DNA of 45,658 nucleotides, taken from assembly GCA_009377795.1 (NCBI GenBank), contig WHTJ01000029.1:1-45658 (forward strand), in the 5' to 3' direction. The position numbers and the translations under genes are program-made. The notes beneath the pieces were generated by a model. It saw nothing but the letters and a program-made list of their open reading frames with translations, searched no databases and was not told where the DNA came from. The DNA is from Propionibacteriales bacterium. GTDB lineage: Bacteria; Actinomycetota; Actinomycetes; Propionibacteriales; Nocardioidaceae. Below, piece by piece: positions 27,615-35,535 of this stretch; within the stretch, counting starts at the first letter, position 1; the number at the start of each line of letters is the position of its first letter.

Positions 27615-28025
27615 CTAGATATCCACACCACTACCGCCGCCTCCCCCGGGCAGCTCTTCACCGGGCGGCGGGATGCCGATGACCGGGCCACCCTGCTCGG
27701 TGCCGACCTTCGGCGCCTCGCCCATTCCGGCCAGCGGGCCGAACCGGCGGGCGGCGTCCTCCTGGGCCCTGGTGGACGCGTCGCGTACGGCGGCGATGAT
27801 CAGGTCGGCCAGCGACTCGGTGTCGTCCGGATCGCACGCCTCGCGGTCGATGTCCAGACCGACCAGATCGCCGGTGCCGGTCACGGTGGCGGTCACCAGG
27901 CCGCCTCCCGCCGTACCCTCGACTCGGGCCTCTTCCAGCTCCTGCTGAGCGTTCATGAGTTGCTCCTGCATCTGCTGAGCCTGCTCGAGCAGACCCTCCA
28001 TGTTGGGCATGCCTTCGGGGAACAT
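27615..28025 (-). CDS. YbaB/EbfC-family nucleoid-associated protein
   Basis: This 136-aa protein has the family pattern: an N-terminal coiled helix (GLLEQAQQMQEQLMNAQQELEEARVEG), a small beta sheet (GGGLVTATVTGTGDLVGLDIDREAC) and a C-terminal helix (LADLIIAAVRDASTRAQE). The Gly/Pro-rich tail (PPPGEELPGGGGG) is lineage-specific. Proteins of this type bind DNA as dimers and are nearly always linked to dnaX and recR, as here. It starts with ATG 28025. Confidence 0.92.
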   Translation of the reverse strand: MFPEGMPNMEGLLEQAQQMQEQLMNAQQELEEARVEGTAGGGLVTATVTGTGDLVGLDIDREACDPDDTESLADLIIAAVRDASTRAQEDAARRFGPLAGMGEAPKVGTEQGGPVIGIPPPGEELPGGGGGSGVDI

Positions 28026-28103
28026 AGGCGAGACCCCTCCTTCCTCGTCGAGGGCGCGATCCCAGCCTATGTCCTGCGATCCGCGGCCACGAACCGCCGC
28101 TCT

Positions 28104-28129
28104 TCGCGCCCAGATTGCACTTCTGGACG
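28104..28129 (+). repeat. dispersed 26-bp intergenic repeat, copy C (23/26)
   Basis: This matches 4671-4696 with three mismatches. It lies 12 nt downstream of the dnaX stop and before ybaB, again directly behind a minus-strand gene. Confidence 0.7.
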
Positions 28130-28141
28130 CTCGGGCGCGGC

Positions 28142-30139
28142 CTAGTCGTGCGGTATCTCCTCGATCACCTGAGCGCCCAGCTCGCGGGCCAGCAGCTCGT
28201 CATGACCCTCGCCGTCGTCGAGGGTCGGATCGTCGGGATGGGCGTGGTCGTCGCTCGGTTCTGACGGCGGGGCGGGCGCGCTCTGCGGAGAGCTGGCCGG
28301 CGGGCGCGGCGTCGAGTCGGCTCGCGGCGCCGGCTCCGAGGCGGGTGGGCGGGTGGTCTCCGACCGCGACTGCCCGCTGTCTGCCGGGGCCGCTTCGGGG
28401 CGGTCCCGTTCGGCCGGGTTCGACCGGGCCGGGGGCTCGGCGGGCGCGTTCGCCGGGCGGTTGACGTCGACGATGGCCTCCACCCGCCAGTCCACGCCGA
28501 GCAGCTCCGACGCCGCGTCGTGCAGAACGGCGTCGCTGCCGCTGCTGACGAACCGGTCGCGCGCTCCGGCGTTGACCAGTCCCACGGTGAGCGTCTTGCC
28601 GTCGAACGCCGCGGCGTGCGCGTTCTGGCTGAGCATGACCCAGGTGAACCGGCGCTTCCGCTTCACCGCCTCGAGCAGGTCGGGCCACAGCCGGCGTACG
28701 TCCACCACGGACATCCCCGCCGAGTTGCCACCGGATGCGGAAGCGGAAGTCTGGGCCTGGGCCTGGGCCTGACCGGCGGGCGCGGGCGCCTGGGCCTGAC
28801 CGGCGGGCGCGGGGGCCTGGGGCTCGTCGGCGGGCGCGGAGGCCAGGGGCTCGTCGGCGGGCGCGGCCGGCTCGGCCGCGGCCTCGCCCGGCGGCGTGGT
28901 CTCGGGCACGACCGGCGGTTCGGCCACAGGGGCGGGCCCCGGAGCCGGCTCGGCGGACGACGTACCCCCGCCGATCGCCATCCGGCGCTCGATCCGGTCG
29001 ATGCGGGCGTGCAGGCCCTCCGAGGAGTCGTCGGCTCCCGGCAGCAGAACCCGCGCGCAGATCAGCTCCAGCAGAAGCCGCGGCGCGGTCGCACCGCGCA
29101 TCTCGGTCAGCCCCTGGCCGACGAGGTCGGCGGCGCGCACCAGGTCGGCGCGGCCGAACCGAGCGGCCTGGGCGGCCATCCGGTCGGCCTGGTCGTCGGC
29201 GACGTCGATGATGCCCTTGGCCGAGGCATCGGGTACGGCGGCGATGACGACAAGGTCGCGCAGCCTGCGGAGCAGGTCCTCACCGAACCGGCGCGGATCC
29301 TGTCCGGTCTCGATCACCTTGTCGATGACGCCGAACACCGAGCCGCCGTCCGCGGCCGCGAACGCGTCCACGACCTCGTCGAGCAGCGACTCGGGTGTGT
29401 AGCCGAGCAACGCCGCGGCCAGCGGGTAGGTCACGCCGTCGCTGCCGGCGCCGCCGATCAGCTGGTCGAGCACGCTGAGGCTGTCCCGTACCGATCCCGC
29501 ACCGGCACGGACCACCAACGGAAACACGGCCGGTTCGACGGACACGTCCTCCCGCGCACACAGATCGGCGAGATAGTCGCCCAAAACCTTCGGCGGAACC
29601 AGCCGGAATGGGTAGTGATGTGTACGCGACCTGATCGTCCCGATGACCTTGTCCGGCTCGGTGGTGGCGAAGACGAACTTCAGGTGAGGAGGCGGCTCCT
29701 CCACCAGCTTCAGCAGGGCGTTGAAGCCCTGCGTCGAGACCATGTGCGCCTCGTCGACGATGTAGACCTTGTAGCGCGACGAGACCGGGGCGAAGAATGC
29801 GCGCTCGCGCAGATCACGGGCGTCGTCGACACCGCCGTGGCTGGCGGCGTCGATCTCGATCACGTCCACCGAGCCCGAGCCCCCGCGGCTCAGGCTCTCG
29901 CAGGAGGCGCACTCGCCACAGGGCTCCGCGACCGGGAACCGCTCGCAGTTGAGTGCGCGGGCGAGGATCCGAGCGCTTGTTGTCTTGCCGCACCCGCGCG
30001 GCCCGGAGAACAGGTAGGCGTGATGCACCCGATTGTTGGCCAGCGCGTTGCGCAGCGGCTCGGTCACATGGTCCTGCCCGATGACCTCGGCGAACGTCTG
30101 CGGCCGGTAGCGGCGATACAAGGCGAGGGGTACATCCAC
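28142..30139 (-). CDS. dnaX: DNA polymerase III subunit gamma/tau
   Basis: This 665-aa clamp-loader subunit has the N-terminal ATPase with LYRRYRPQTFAEVIGQ, Walker A GPRGCGKTTSAR, four zinc cysteines (C-x8-C-x2-C-x2-C type: LNCERFPVAEPCGECASC), Walker B VYIVDEAHMVS and the sensor TTEPDKVIGTIRSR. A C-terminal tau-like part follows a long Pro/Ala/Glu-rich linker with four 9-residue repeats. The GTG at 30139 is chosen because TAGGGT (30152-30147) lies exactly 7 nt upstream, as in a leaderless promoter, and because it places the ALYRRYRP motif right after the start. An upstream ATG at 30163 is the alternative. It is the first gene of the dnaX-ybaB-recR group. Confidence 0.93.
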   Translation of the reverse strand: MDVPLALYRRYRPQTFAEVIGQDHVTEPLRNALANNRVHHAYLFSGPRGCGKTTSARILARALNCERFPVAEPCGECASCESLSRGGSGSVDVIEIDAASHGGVDDARDLRERAFFAPVSSRYKVYIVDEAHMVSTQGFNALLKLVEEPPPHLKFVFATTEPDKVIGTIRSRTHHYPFRLVPPKVLGDYLADLCAREDVSVEPAVFPLVVRAGAGSVRDSLSVLDQLIGGAGSDGVTYPLAAALLGYTPESLLDEVVDAFAAADGGSVFGVIDKVIETGQDPRRFGEDLLRRLRDLVVIAAVPDASAKGIIDVADDQADRMAAQAARFGRADLVRAADLVGQGLTEMRGATAPRLLLELICARVLLPGADDSSEGLHARIDRIERRMAIGGGTSSAEPAPGPAPVAEPPVVPETTPPGEAAAEPAAPADEPLASAPADEPQAPAPAGQAQAPAPAGQAQAQAQTSASASGGNSAGMSVVDVRRLWPDLLEAVKRKRRFTWVMLSQNAHAAAFDGKTLTVGLVNAGARDRFVSSGSDAVLHDAASELLGVDWRVEAIVDVNRPANAPAEPPARSNPAERDRPEAAPADSGQSRSETTRPPASEPAPRADSTPRPPASSPQSAPAPPSEPSDDHAHPDDPTLDDGEGHDELLARELGAQVIEEIPHD
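28757..28866 (-). repeat. tandem 27-bp repeat inside dnaX
   Basis: About four copies of a 27-bp unit encode 9-residue repeats in the linker (PADEPLASA, PADEPQAPA, PAGQAQAPA, PAGQAQAQA). They are likely to vary in number between strains by slippage. The boundaries are approximate. Confidence 0.7.
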
Positions 30140-30224
30140 CTGCGAAACCCTAGCCCGGCCCATGGACACAGCCCACCCCGTAGCCGCGAATGGCCCGATC
30201 CGATCCCTCCGCGGCAGAGAAAGA

Positions 30225-30308
30225 CCCCTCACGCACCCGGTAGAGCTCGCTTACCCTTGCTGCCTTCCGGCCCTGGGGGAGTTGGGCGAGATGCCGCCGC
30301 GTGAGGGG
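30225..30308 (-). ncRNA. ffs: signal recognition particle RNA (4.5S type)
   Basis: The minus strand carries the SRP-RNA core GGGCCGGAAGGCAGCAAGGG, which includes the conserved GGAA tetraloop stem and the asymmetric AGCA loop. The ends pair over CCCCTCACGC (30308-30299) and GCGTGAGGGG (30234-30225), enclosing an 84-nt hairpin of bacterial short-form size. It lies just upstream of dnaX on the same strand, its usual place in actinobacteria. Confidence 0.9.
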
Positions 30309-30497
30309 CTCCGGTCAGTGTACGCCGCCGGGTACGCCACCATGGACCCGGCCGCGGGCGGCTCGCTGGTCTCACTGAGCCGGAGGCTCCCGTCGAGGGT
30401 TGGGGCGCCGTACGACGCGGAAGCGGCCGCACGTCGATCACGCCGGCCGGATGCCTCCGTTTCGGAGAACGCCGCCGTACCCGCTACCCTCTGCCGC

Positions 30498-30585
30498 GGA
30501 GGATTCGCCTAGTGGCCTATGGCGCACGCTTGGAAAGCGTGTTGGGTTAACGCCCTCGCGGGTTCGAATCCCGCATCCTCCGCCA
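30498..30585 (+). tRNA. tRNA-Ser(GGA), likely AICE attachment site
   Basis: A class II tRNA with a long variable arm has acceptor GGAGGAT (30498-30504) and ATCCTCC (30575-30581), discriminator G and encoded CCA (30583-30585). The anticodon stem CACGC/GCGTG holds loop TTGGAAA, anticodon GGA. The T-arm is GCGGGTTCGAATCCCGC. The mobile-element genes begin to its right, so its 3' end is the probable integration site. TACCCT (30485-30490) may be the -10 box. Confidence 0.95.
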
Positions 30586-30690
30586 CACGAGCTTCCGGAC
30601 GTTTACGCAGGTCAGGCGGCGTTTTCGGGGACAGTCCAGCCGGGACAAAACGTCAAGATGACGCGTGTGCGTCAGACCCTAGTACCTTCC

Positions 30691-30720
30691 GGGGTCTCAA
30701 TTTGGGTCTCAATTGACCCC
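30691..30720. repeat. tandem 12-bp repeat near the left attachment site
   Basis: GGGTCTCAATT occurs at 30692-30702 and 30704-30714, a 12-bp period. It is framed by GGGGTC (30691) and GACCCC (30715-30720). Located 106 bp inside the presumed attL, it could be an arm-type integrase or excisionase binding site. Confidence 0.5.
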
Positions 30721-30821
30721 ACAGCAGCGCTCCATCATGACTCGCCGCCCGGCGAAGGGCATCACCTACGCCGTCTTCGAACCGGGGTGTGAACGTCCCC
30801 GGGGAGCGGTAGCGTTCGAAT

Positions 30822-31643
30822 ATGCCGATGGCGACCGCGCTTGAGGTGCGCATGGTGCAGGGCGAGCAGCGCCCAGCGCTCGCAGAGTTCACGAGCACGC
30901 TCGGACAGTTGTCGAGCGCACTTCGGGAGATCGACCGCGCCGCCGTTGCCCAGCGGATCGAGAGGCCGAAGTGGGTCGTCGACGACCTCAGTCACGAAGG
31001 CGTGCTTTACACGGTCCGGCTTTCCGCCAGGCCGAGCCGTCGGCGCGATCGCGAATCGCTGATGAGGCCCGTCGAGGCACTGGTCGAGGGGGCACGGGAG
31101 CTTCAGGCCGAGCCCGAGTTGCCGCCGTTCTACAGCGAGGTCACTGTCACGCGACTCCTGAACGTCGCGGTGCCCAAGTCCGGCATCCGGGAGGTCTCGC
31201 TTGCGACCGTGAACGGAGAAGTCGGCGAGCGCGTCGGACTGAACGATGCTCTCATCGAGCACGCTCGCGCGGCTGTCCGCGAGGACGAGATCTCGATCGG
31301 CTCGATCACCGGGACTCTCGACGTGATCAGTACGCGTGCCAAGCACGGCGTTCGTGTGAGCGTCTTTGACCCGATAAATAGACGGGCGGTTACTGGTACC
31401 GCAGCCGGCACGCTGAGGGACAGCCTGCGGAACTCTTGGGGCTACCCAGTGACTGTGCGAGGGCGCATCACGAGGAACGCGCGCGGGCAGGCGATTCGCG
31501 TAGCGATCACCGACCTAGAGCTTCTTCCCGACGACGACTCCCGACGGCCCTCTACCGCAGACGTCCTCGGCGTGGATCCTAATTGGACGGGCGGGCTGAG
31601 CGTGGACGAGTTCATGGACCGAGCGAGACGTCGTGCCCAGTAA
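30822..31643 (+). CDS. hypothetical protein, possible partner of the PIN nuclease
   Basis: This 273-aa protein matches no family I recognise. Its N-terminal half is helical and charged (EFTSTLGQLSSALREIDRAA). The C-terminal half looks like a small beta-barrel (GSITGTLDVISTRAKHGVRV, then SVFDPINRRAVTGTA, YPVTVRGRITRNARGQAIRV), ending in a Gly-Gly-x-S-V-D-E-F-M-D helix. Its stop lies inside the start of the PIN gene (11-nt overlap), so the two are co-translated, as antitoxins and toxins are. It is much larger than usual VapB antitoxins. The ATG at 30822 lies 6 nt after TAGCGT (30810-30815), suggesting leaderless transcription. Confidence 0.7.
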   Translation: MPMATALEVRMVQGEQRPALAEFTSTLGQLSSALREIDRAAVAQRIERPKWVVDDLSHEGVLYTVRLSARPSRRRDRESLMRPVEALVEGARELQAEPELPPFYSEVTVTRLLNVAVPKSGIREVSLATVNGEVGERVGLNDALIEHARAAVREDEISIGSITGTLDVISTRAKHGVRVSVFDPINRRAVTGTAAGTLRDSLRNSWGYPVTVRGRITRNARGQAIRVAITDLELLPDDDSRRPSTADVLGVDPNWTGGLSVDEFMDRARRRAQ

Positions 31644-32160
31644 GAAGGTGGTTCAGCCACTCGTCTATGTGGACACATGCGTCTACCTCGATCTTGTGAC
31701 GAGAAACAAGGACACGCACGCTGAGACCGGCGAGGAGCGCTGGAAGTCAGCGAAGGCCATCTTCGACGCCGTGAACGAGAACGACGTCCGGCTCGCCTCG
31801 TCTTCCCTCGTCGAGGCAGAGGTCTGCTGCAACGGTGAGGCTCGGAGGGAGAAGCAGAGGACCAGAGATCTGCTCGACGGGTGGTTCACCGCCCGGTCTA
31901 CGCAGTGGGCCGAGGTCGACCGTTATCTCGCCCGCGAGTCCGTCCGGTTGATCAACTTGTGGCAGGGCAAGGGAGAAGTCGGGAAGCGCATGAGCCCCGC
32001 CGATGCGTTGCACCTGGCCGCCGCGCTCCGCCTCGGTGCGGACTACTTCATGACACACGACGGAGGGTTCCCCCTCGGCCATCGCGTCGACGGCGTATTC
32101 GTGATGCGGCCGGACGTCGTGTGGCAGGAGTCCCTCTTGAAGCACGCGTCGGGCGAGTAA
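31633..32160 (+). CDS. PIN-domain ribonuclease (VapC-like toxin)
   Basis: This 175-aa protein has the four acidic residues of a PIN active site: D14 in VYVDTCVYLD, E61 in SSLVEAEV, D124 in SPADALHLAAAL and D143 in FMTHDGGF. The spacing and the SPADALHLAAA motif fit a type II toxin of the VapC class that cleaves RNA. The start is a GTG overlapping the end of the upstream gene by 11 nt. The upstream gene, not a small AbrB- or RHH-type protein, is therefore the candidate antitoxin or partner. The gene is part of the cargo between tRNA-Ser and the integrase. Confidence 0.85.
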   Translation: MPSKKVVQPLVYVDTCVYLDLVTRNKDTHAETGEERWKSAKAIFDAVNENDVRLASSSLVEAEVCCNGEARREKQRTRDLLDGWFTARSTQWAEVDRYLARESVRLINLWQGKGEVGKRMSPADALHLAAALRLGADYFMTHDGGFPLGHRVDGVFVMRPDVVWQESLLKHASGE

Positions 32161-32194
32161 CACCGAGCGTTGCTCAACCGCGCTTCTAGACTCC

Positions 32195-32929
32195 ATGCAC
32201 ATGCGACGACTGACCTCGGAGCTGATGGCAGAGTTGGCGCTGGAGGCGCTGTCGAACGCTCGTCGCCTGCTCGACGATGCGACCCACCTCTATGACCAAG
32301 GCCGTCTCCCAAGCGCCTATATGCTCGCGGCGCTTGCGGCGGACGAACTCGGAAAGCACGTGCTGATCACATCGTTCTACGGAGCGCGGGAGGACTCAGC
32401 CGAGGAATGGCGCAAGTTCTGGAAGCGCTTCCGTCTGCACGAGTTCAAGTTGGGTGACGCGCTCTGGGCCGCATGGGTGGGTGACCTAGACACGGAGGAT
32501 CCTCCACCCAAGATCAAGGAGTTTCACCAACGTCGGTTGTCCGCGACGTACGTGGACGTTGGCGATGACGGGTTAGTCCAGACCCCCAGTCGGTCAATCA
32601 GCGCGGCAGACGTGGACCGAGCGCTGGGCGTTGTGAGCGGCGAACTGAAATTTTGTGAAACGGCGTTGAAAGGGGCGACACCCAGGGCACTCGCTCGTCA
32701 CCTCGAAGGGCTGCGGTCGTCAGCGATTGCCGGCGAGCTGCGCTCGGTGCTCAGCGACGCCGGGCCAATCGCTGCAATAGCCTTCGCGATCGCGCTACGC
32801 GCTGGCCTCCCATCGGACGAAGCACTAGCCTTCGCCCGGTTCTCTGACGAGACGTTCCAGCCGCCCAGTGCCGGCCCGCCCGGCACGGGAGACGAGGCAA
32901 CGGACGACGACCCACCAGGAGAGGAATGA
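32195..32929 (+). CDS. AbiV-family abortive infection protein
   Basis: This 244-aa protein has an N-terminal helical domain typical of the HEPN-like AbiV family: SNARRLLDDATHLYDQGRLPS, then AYMLAALAADELGKHVLI (about residues 20-58), and an FRLHEFKLGDAL helix. AbiV of Lactococcus blocks phage translation late in infection. The C-terminal 30 residues are Pro/Gly/Asp-rich and likely disordered. TAGACT (32187-32192) lies 8 nt before the second in-frame ATG (32201), so translation may begin there. It follows the PIN gene by 34 nt and may be cotranscribed or separately expressed. Confidence 0.75.
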   Translation: MHMRRLTSELMAELALEALSNARRLLDDATHLYDQGRLPSAYMLAALAADELGKHVLITSFYGAREDSAEEWRKFWKRFRLHEFKLGDALWAAWVGDLDTEDPPPKIKEFHQRRLSATYVDVGDDGLVQTPSRSISAADVDRALGVVSGELKFCETALKGATPRALARHLEGLRSSAIAGELRSVLSDAGPIAAIAFAIALRAGLPSDEALAFARFSDETFQPPSAGPPGTGDEATDDDPPGEE

Positions 32930-33000
32930 GCGAGCCAGCTGATCCCGGCAGATTCCTGCGAAGCCCAACGAGATAACCACCGAGCCGTCAGACTGGTGGC

Positions 33001-33843
33001 ATGGGACATGGGGATGATGCTGGCTGGGATCTCTACGCGGCTAGGCCACTAACCGATGGTGGTCTCAGGGTCTCCAAGCTGTCCAGCGTCCCCCAAGAGA
33101 CTCGTGTCCGTTGGCTCAATTCGATGGATGCGGTGAGTCACGGTGCGCAGGACCGGTGGCTCTTGGTCGAACGGTCTCACCGGATTTTCACAAGCGAGGT
33201 TCAGAATCTACGTGAGGAGCCATCGATCACTGGGCCTCGTGTCGCGAGACGCGTTAACGACGTCGTCGGAGCAACTTTCGACTGGCTTGGAAGTATGCGG
33301 ATGTACGTGGATCAGCTCGCACACATGATTGGCAACAACAATCCCGAACTGCTCGGAGAATTCCGCAGAAAATGCAGCGAGCAGTACGACTCAAGGTTTG
33401 GCTACCGGTTCTGTTGGCGGCTACGCAACTACGCCCAACACCTGAGCATTCCGATCCACACGGTCGCGTACGGCTCAGGAGGATGGAGCATCTTTGTGTC
33501 ACCCCAGGTTCTCCTCGAGAGATACGACGGGTGGAGCACCCTGCGCGATGAGATGGCCGCCATGGATGGTGATATCGATGTGGTGCAGCAGGTCAACGAA
33601 GCCATGTACGGACTCACGGAAATCGCACGATGGCGCACGATCGAGCAAGCACCAAGTCTGAGGACAGCCCTCCAGGACGCGGAGGCCCTACGCGACCACT
33701 TCCGTCGCGAGTACGACATGCATTTTCCTGTGTATGCCCGATGCGACCCACCTGTTGTGGGCTCAATGATGTCCCTCACCCCGATCAATCTGTGGGAGAT
33801 CGACACTGTACGCGAGCGACTCGCAGACTTGGATCCAATGTGA
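33001..33843 (+). CDS. hypothetical protein with HEPN-type Rx4H motif
   Basis: This 280-aa, mainly helical protein is not of a family I recognise. Residues 140-147 read RLRNYAQH, containing R142-x4-H147, the catalytic pattern of HEPN ribonucleases; a helix precedes it (ELLGEFRRKCSEQYDSRF). A Trp/Tyr-rich beta region (YGSGGWSIFVSPQVLLERYDGW) follows. The codon use is less GC-rich than in the neighbouring core genes (many A- or T-ending codons), which fits recent transfer. CAGACT (32989-32994) lies 6 nt before the ATG. It lies last in the cargo row after PIN and AbiV, pointing to antiphage defence, but this is inferred. Confidence 0.55.
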   Translation: MGHGDDAGWDLYAARPLTDGGLRVSKLSSVPQETRVRWLNSMDAVSHGAQDRWLLVERSHRIFTSEVQNLREEPSITGPRVARRVNDVVGATFDWLGSMRMYVDQLAHMIGNNNPELLGEFRRKCSEQYDSRFGYRFCWRLRNYAQHLSIPIHTVAYGSGGWSIFVSPQVLLERYDGWSTLRDEMAAMDGDIDVVQQVNEAMYGLTEIARWRTIEQAPSLRTALQDAEALRDHFRREYDMHFPVYARCDPPVVGSMMSLTPINLWEIDTVRERLADLDPM

Positions 33844-33914
33844 CCCGCTTATCCGGCGTTACGCATCTACCCATTCCCCGTATGCACTCGGACGGCGCGG
33901 AGGTCTGCGACTGC

Positions 33915-35165
33915 TCACGGCGGGTCCCTTCTGTCAGAGTCCTCTTGCTGGGCCTCATCCTGGGGTGCCCACAGCAGGCCACCCACCCGCTGTGCGATGT
34001 CCTGGCGGATGGGGTCAGTGACGTGCTGGTACCGCTTCACCATCTCCATCGTTGACCAACCCATCACGTCCATGGCGGCCCTGTGTGAGATTCCGAGTGC
34101 GAGCAGCATGGTTGCAGCGGTGTGCCGTGCATCGTGTAGCCGCGCGTCGCGAACACCGGTAGCCTCCAGGAGTGCCTTCCACTCATGGAAGTCACTGTTC
34201 GGGTTTAGCGGCCGCCCGGTCGGGGTCGTGAACACATAGCCCTCGTCGTGCCAAAGCTGACGCGCAGCCTCGCGCTCGCGGCTCTGGGCTTCACGATGCG
34301 TGTTGAGCACCACAATCAACTCCGGCGGCAGCCCGATCGTCCGCCTGCTCGCCTTCGACTTGAGCGGACCAACGTCAGGAGTCACTTGCTTGCGTTGCTT
34401 GCAGAGTCCCGCCTTGCGCCCACACGTGCCGCCGCAGCCGTGCTCGTACTTCGGTCTCAGCCGCGCACGTCTCACTCTAAGCGTGCCCGCGTCGAGGTCG
34501 ATGTCCTCCCACTTGAGCCCAAGGGCCTCCCCCTGGCGTAAGCCGATCGAGAGTGCAATTGCCCAACGAGCAGCGGTTCGGAGTTTGCTTGCCTCGGTGA
34601 GGATCTTCTGTATCTCGTCCACTGAGTAGGGCTCGACCTCCTCATCGTCGGTGAGGCTAGGAGCCTTCGCGATCGCTGCAGGATTGCGTCCGATGTGCTC
34701 TCGTTTCACCGCGACACCCAAGGCGGTTCGGATAGTCCGGTGCACCTGATGTACGCGGCCCGGCTTGCTGCCGTTGGCGAGCATGCGCGCGTACAGCCGC
34801 TCTAGATGTTCAGGCTGCAAACGGTCGAGCTTGTGCGCTCCGATTCCGGGGATGAGATGCACTCGGACAGCTACCTCGTATGCATCGAAGGCGGTCTGCC
34901 GAAGGCTGTCCTTGGCGATGTTGTGCAGCCAGTGAGTCAGCCAGCTCTCCACGGTCCACTTGTGGCCTGGCTTGCGTACGCGGCCGCTGTCGCGCTCCTT
35001 CTCCAGCTCTCTTACCTTGGCGACGGCATCTGCCCGCTTCTTGCGCTTCACGTGGCGGCGGTCGGGTTTGCCGTCGTCGCGGATTCCCATGGTGACGCGG
35101 CCGTGCCACTTGCCGTCGCTGCCGTGGTAGATGCTTGATCGTCCGTTGGGGTTGCGGCGTCCCAT
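33915..35165 (-). CDS. int: tyrosine recombinase integrase
   Basis: This 416-aa site-specific recombinase starts at ATG 35165 (MGRRNPNGRSSIYHGSDGKW). It has the AP2-like arm-binding N-terminus, a SAM-like core-binding domain (WTVESWLTHWLHNIAKDS, about 70-170) and the catalytic domain with Arg near 209 (GLRQGEALGLKWED), H-x-x-R near 340 (HDARHTAATML) and the nucleophile Tyr near 378 (MVKRYQHVTD). It would insert and excise the element at tRNA-Ser. A Cys-rich insertion (HGCGGTCGRKAGLCKQR) follows the first catalytic Arg, a feature of many actinobacterial integrases. It is the last gene of the long minus-strand operon and lies 17 nt after xis. Confidence 0.95.
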   Translation of the reverse strand: MGRRNPNGRSSIYHGSDGKWHGRVTMGIRDDGKPDRRHVKRKKRADAVAKVRELEKERDSGRVRKPGHKWTVESWLTHWLHNIAKDSLRQTAFDAYEVAVRVHLIPGIGAHKLDRLQPEHLERLYARMLANGSKPGRVHQVHRTIRTALGVAVKREHIGRNPAAIAKAPSLTDDEEVEPYSVDEIQKILTEASKLRTAARWAIALSIGLRQGEALGLKWEDIDLDAGTLRVRRARLRPKYEHGCGGTCGRKAGLCKQRKQVTPDVGPLKSKASRRTIGLPPELIVVLNTHREAQSREREAARQLWHDEGYVFTTPTGRPLNPNSDFHEWKALLEATGVRDARLHDARHTAATMLLALGISHRAAMDVMGWSTMEMVKRYQHVTDPIRQDIAQRVGGLLWAPQDEAQQEDSDRRDPP

Positions 35166-35182
35166 GGTCTCGGACTGCTTCC

Positions 35183-35431
35183 TCAGGCCGCTGGGTGCTG
35201 GTCGCGTCGTGCGTTGCGGCGGAGCCTCGCGACGTACTCGTCCAGGCACTCGGCGGGGATGCGACGGAGCCGGCCGACCTGGACGGACTCGATCTCTCCT
35301 GCCGCGATGAGGCTGCACATCAGCGTCCGGCCGATGCCCAGGCGTTCGGCGGCTTCCTCGATCCGCAGCAGCAGCGGGGTGGCGTCGATGTCGGGCGCAC
35401 CTCCTTGCTGCTCATGTGCGGGCATGGTCAT
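35183..35431 (-). CDS. xis: excisionase (helix-turn-helix, Xis)
   Basis: This 82-aa protein starts at ATG 35431, with an alternative ATG 6 nt downstream. It has a winged helix-turn-helix of the MerR/excisionase type: LLRIEEAAERLGIGRTLMCSLIAAGEIESVQVGRLRRIP, followed by the C-terminal helix CLDEYVARLRRNA. Such proteins bend the attachment site DNA and direct Int toward excision. It lies between the replication gene and int, the standard AICE order, and the reading frame ends 17 nt before int. Confidence 0.9.
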   Translation of the reverse strand: MTMPAHEQQGGAPDIDATPLLLRIEEAAERLGIGRTLMCSLIAAGEIESVQVGRLRRIPAECLDEYVARLRRNARRDQHPAA

Positions 35432-35473
35432 TTCATGGGCTCCTTCCTGTCGGGATGGGGTGAGGGGGTCCCT

Positions 35474-35528
35474 ACAAAACCCACAGAACTCACAGAACTT
35501 GAGGTTTTGTGGGTTCCGTGGGTTCTGT
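35474..35528. repeat. iteron-like palindrome 1 (3 + 3 units of 9 bp)
   Basis: Three direct 9-bp units, ACAAAACCC, ACAGAACTC and ACAGAACTT (35474-35500), are followed after one base by three inverted units (35502-35528), whose complements read ACAAAACCT, ACGGAACCC and ACAGAACCC. The structure lies between the DUF3987 stop (35536) and xis. A binding array for the replication protein or a strong hairpin are both possible. Confidence 0.85.
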
Positions 35529-35535
35529 GGGGCTG

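Noticed and set aside
28520-30304. 594-aa plus-strand open frame opposite dnaX
   Set aside because: Shadow of dnaX; it would also run through the SRP RNA.
33844-33914. att core directly behind int
   Set aside because: The 71 bp between int and the cargo share no recognisable sequence with the tRNA-Ser 3' end.
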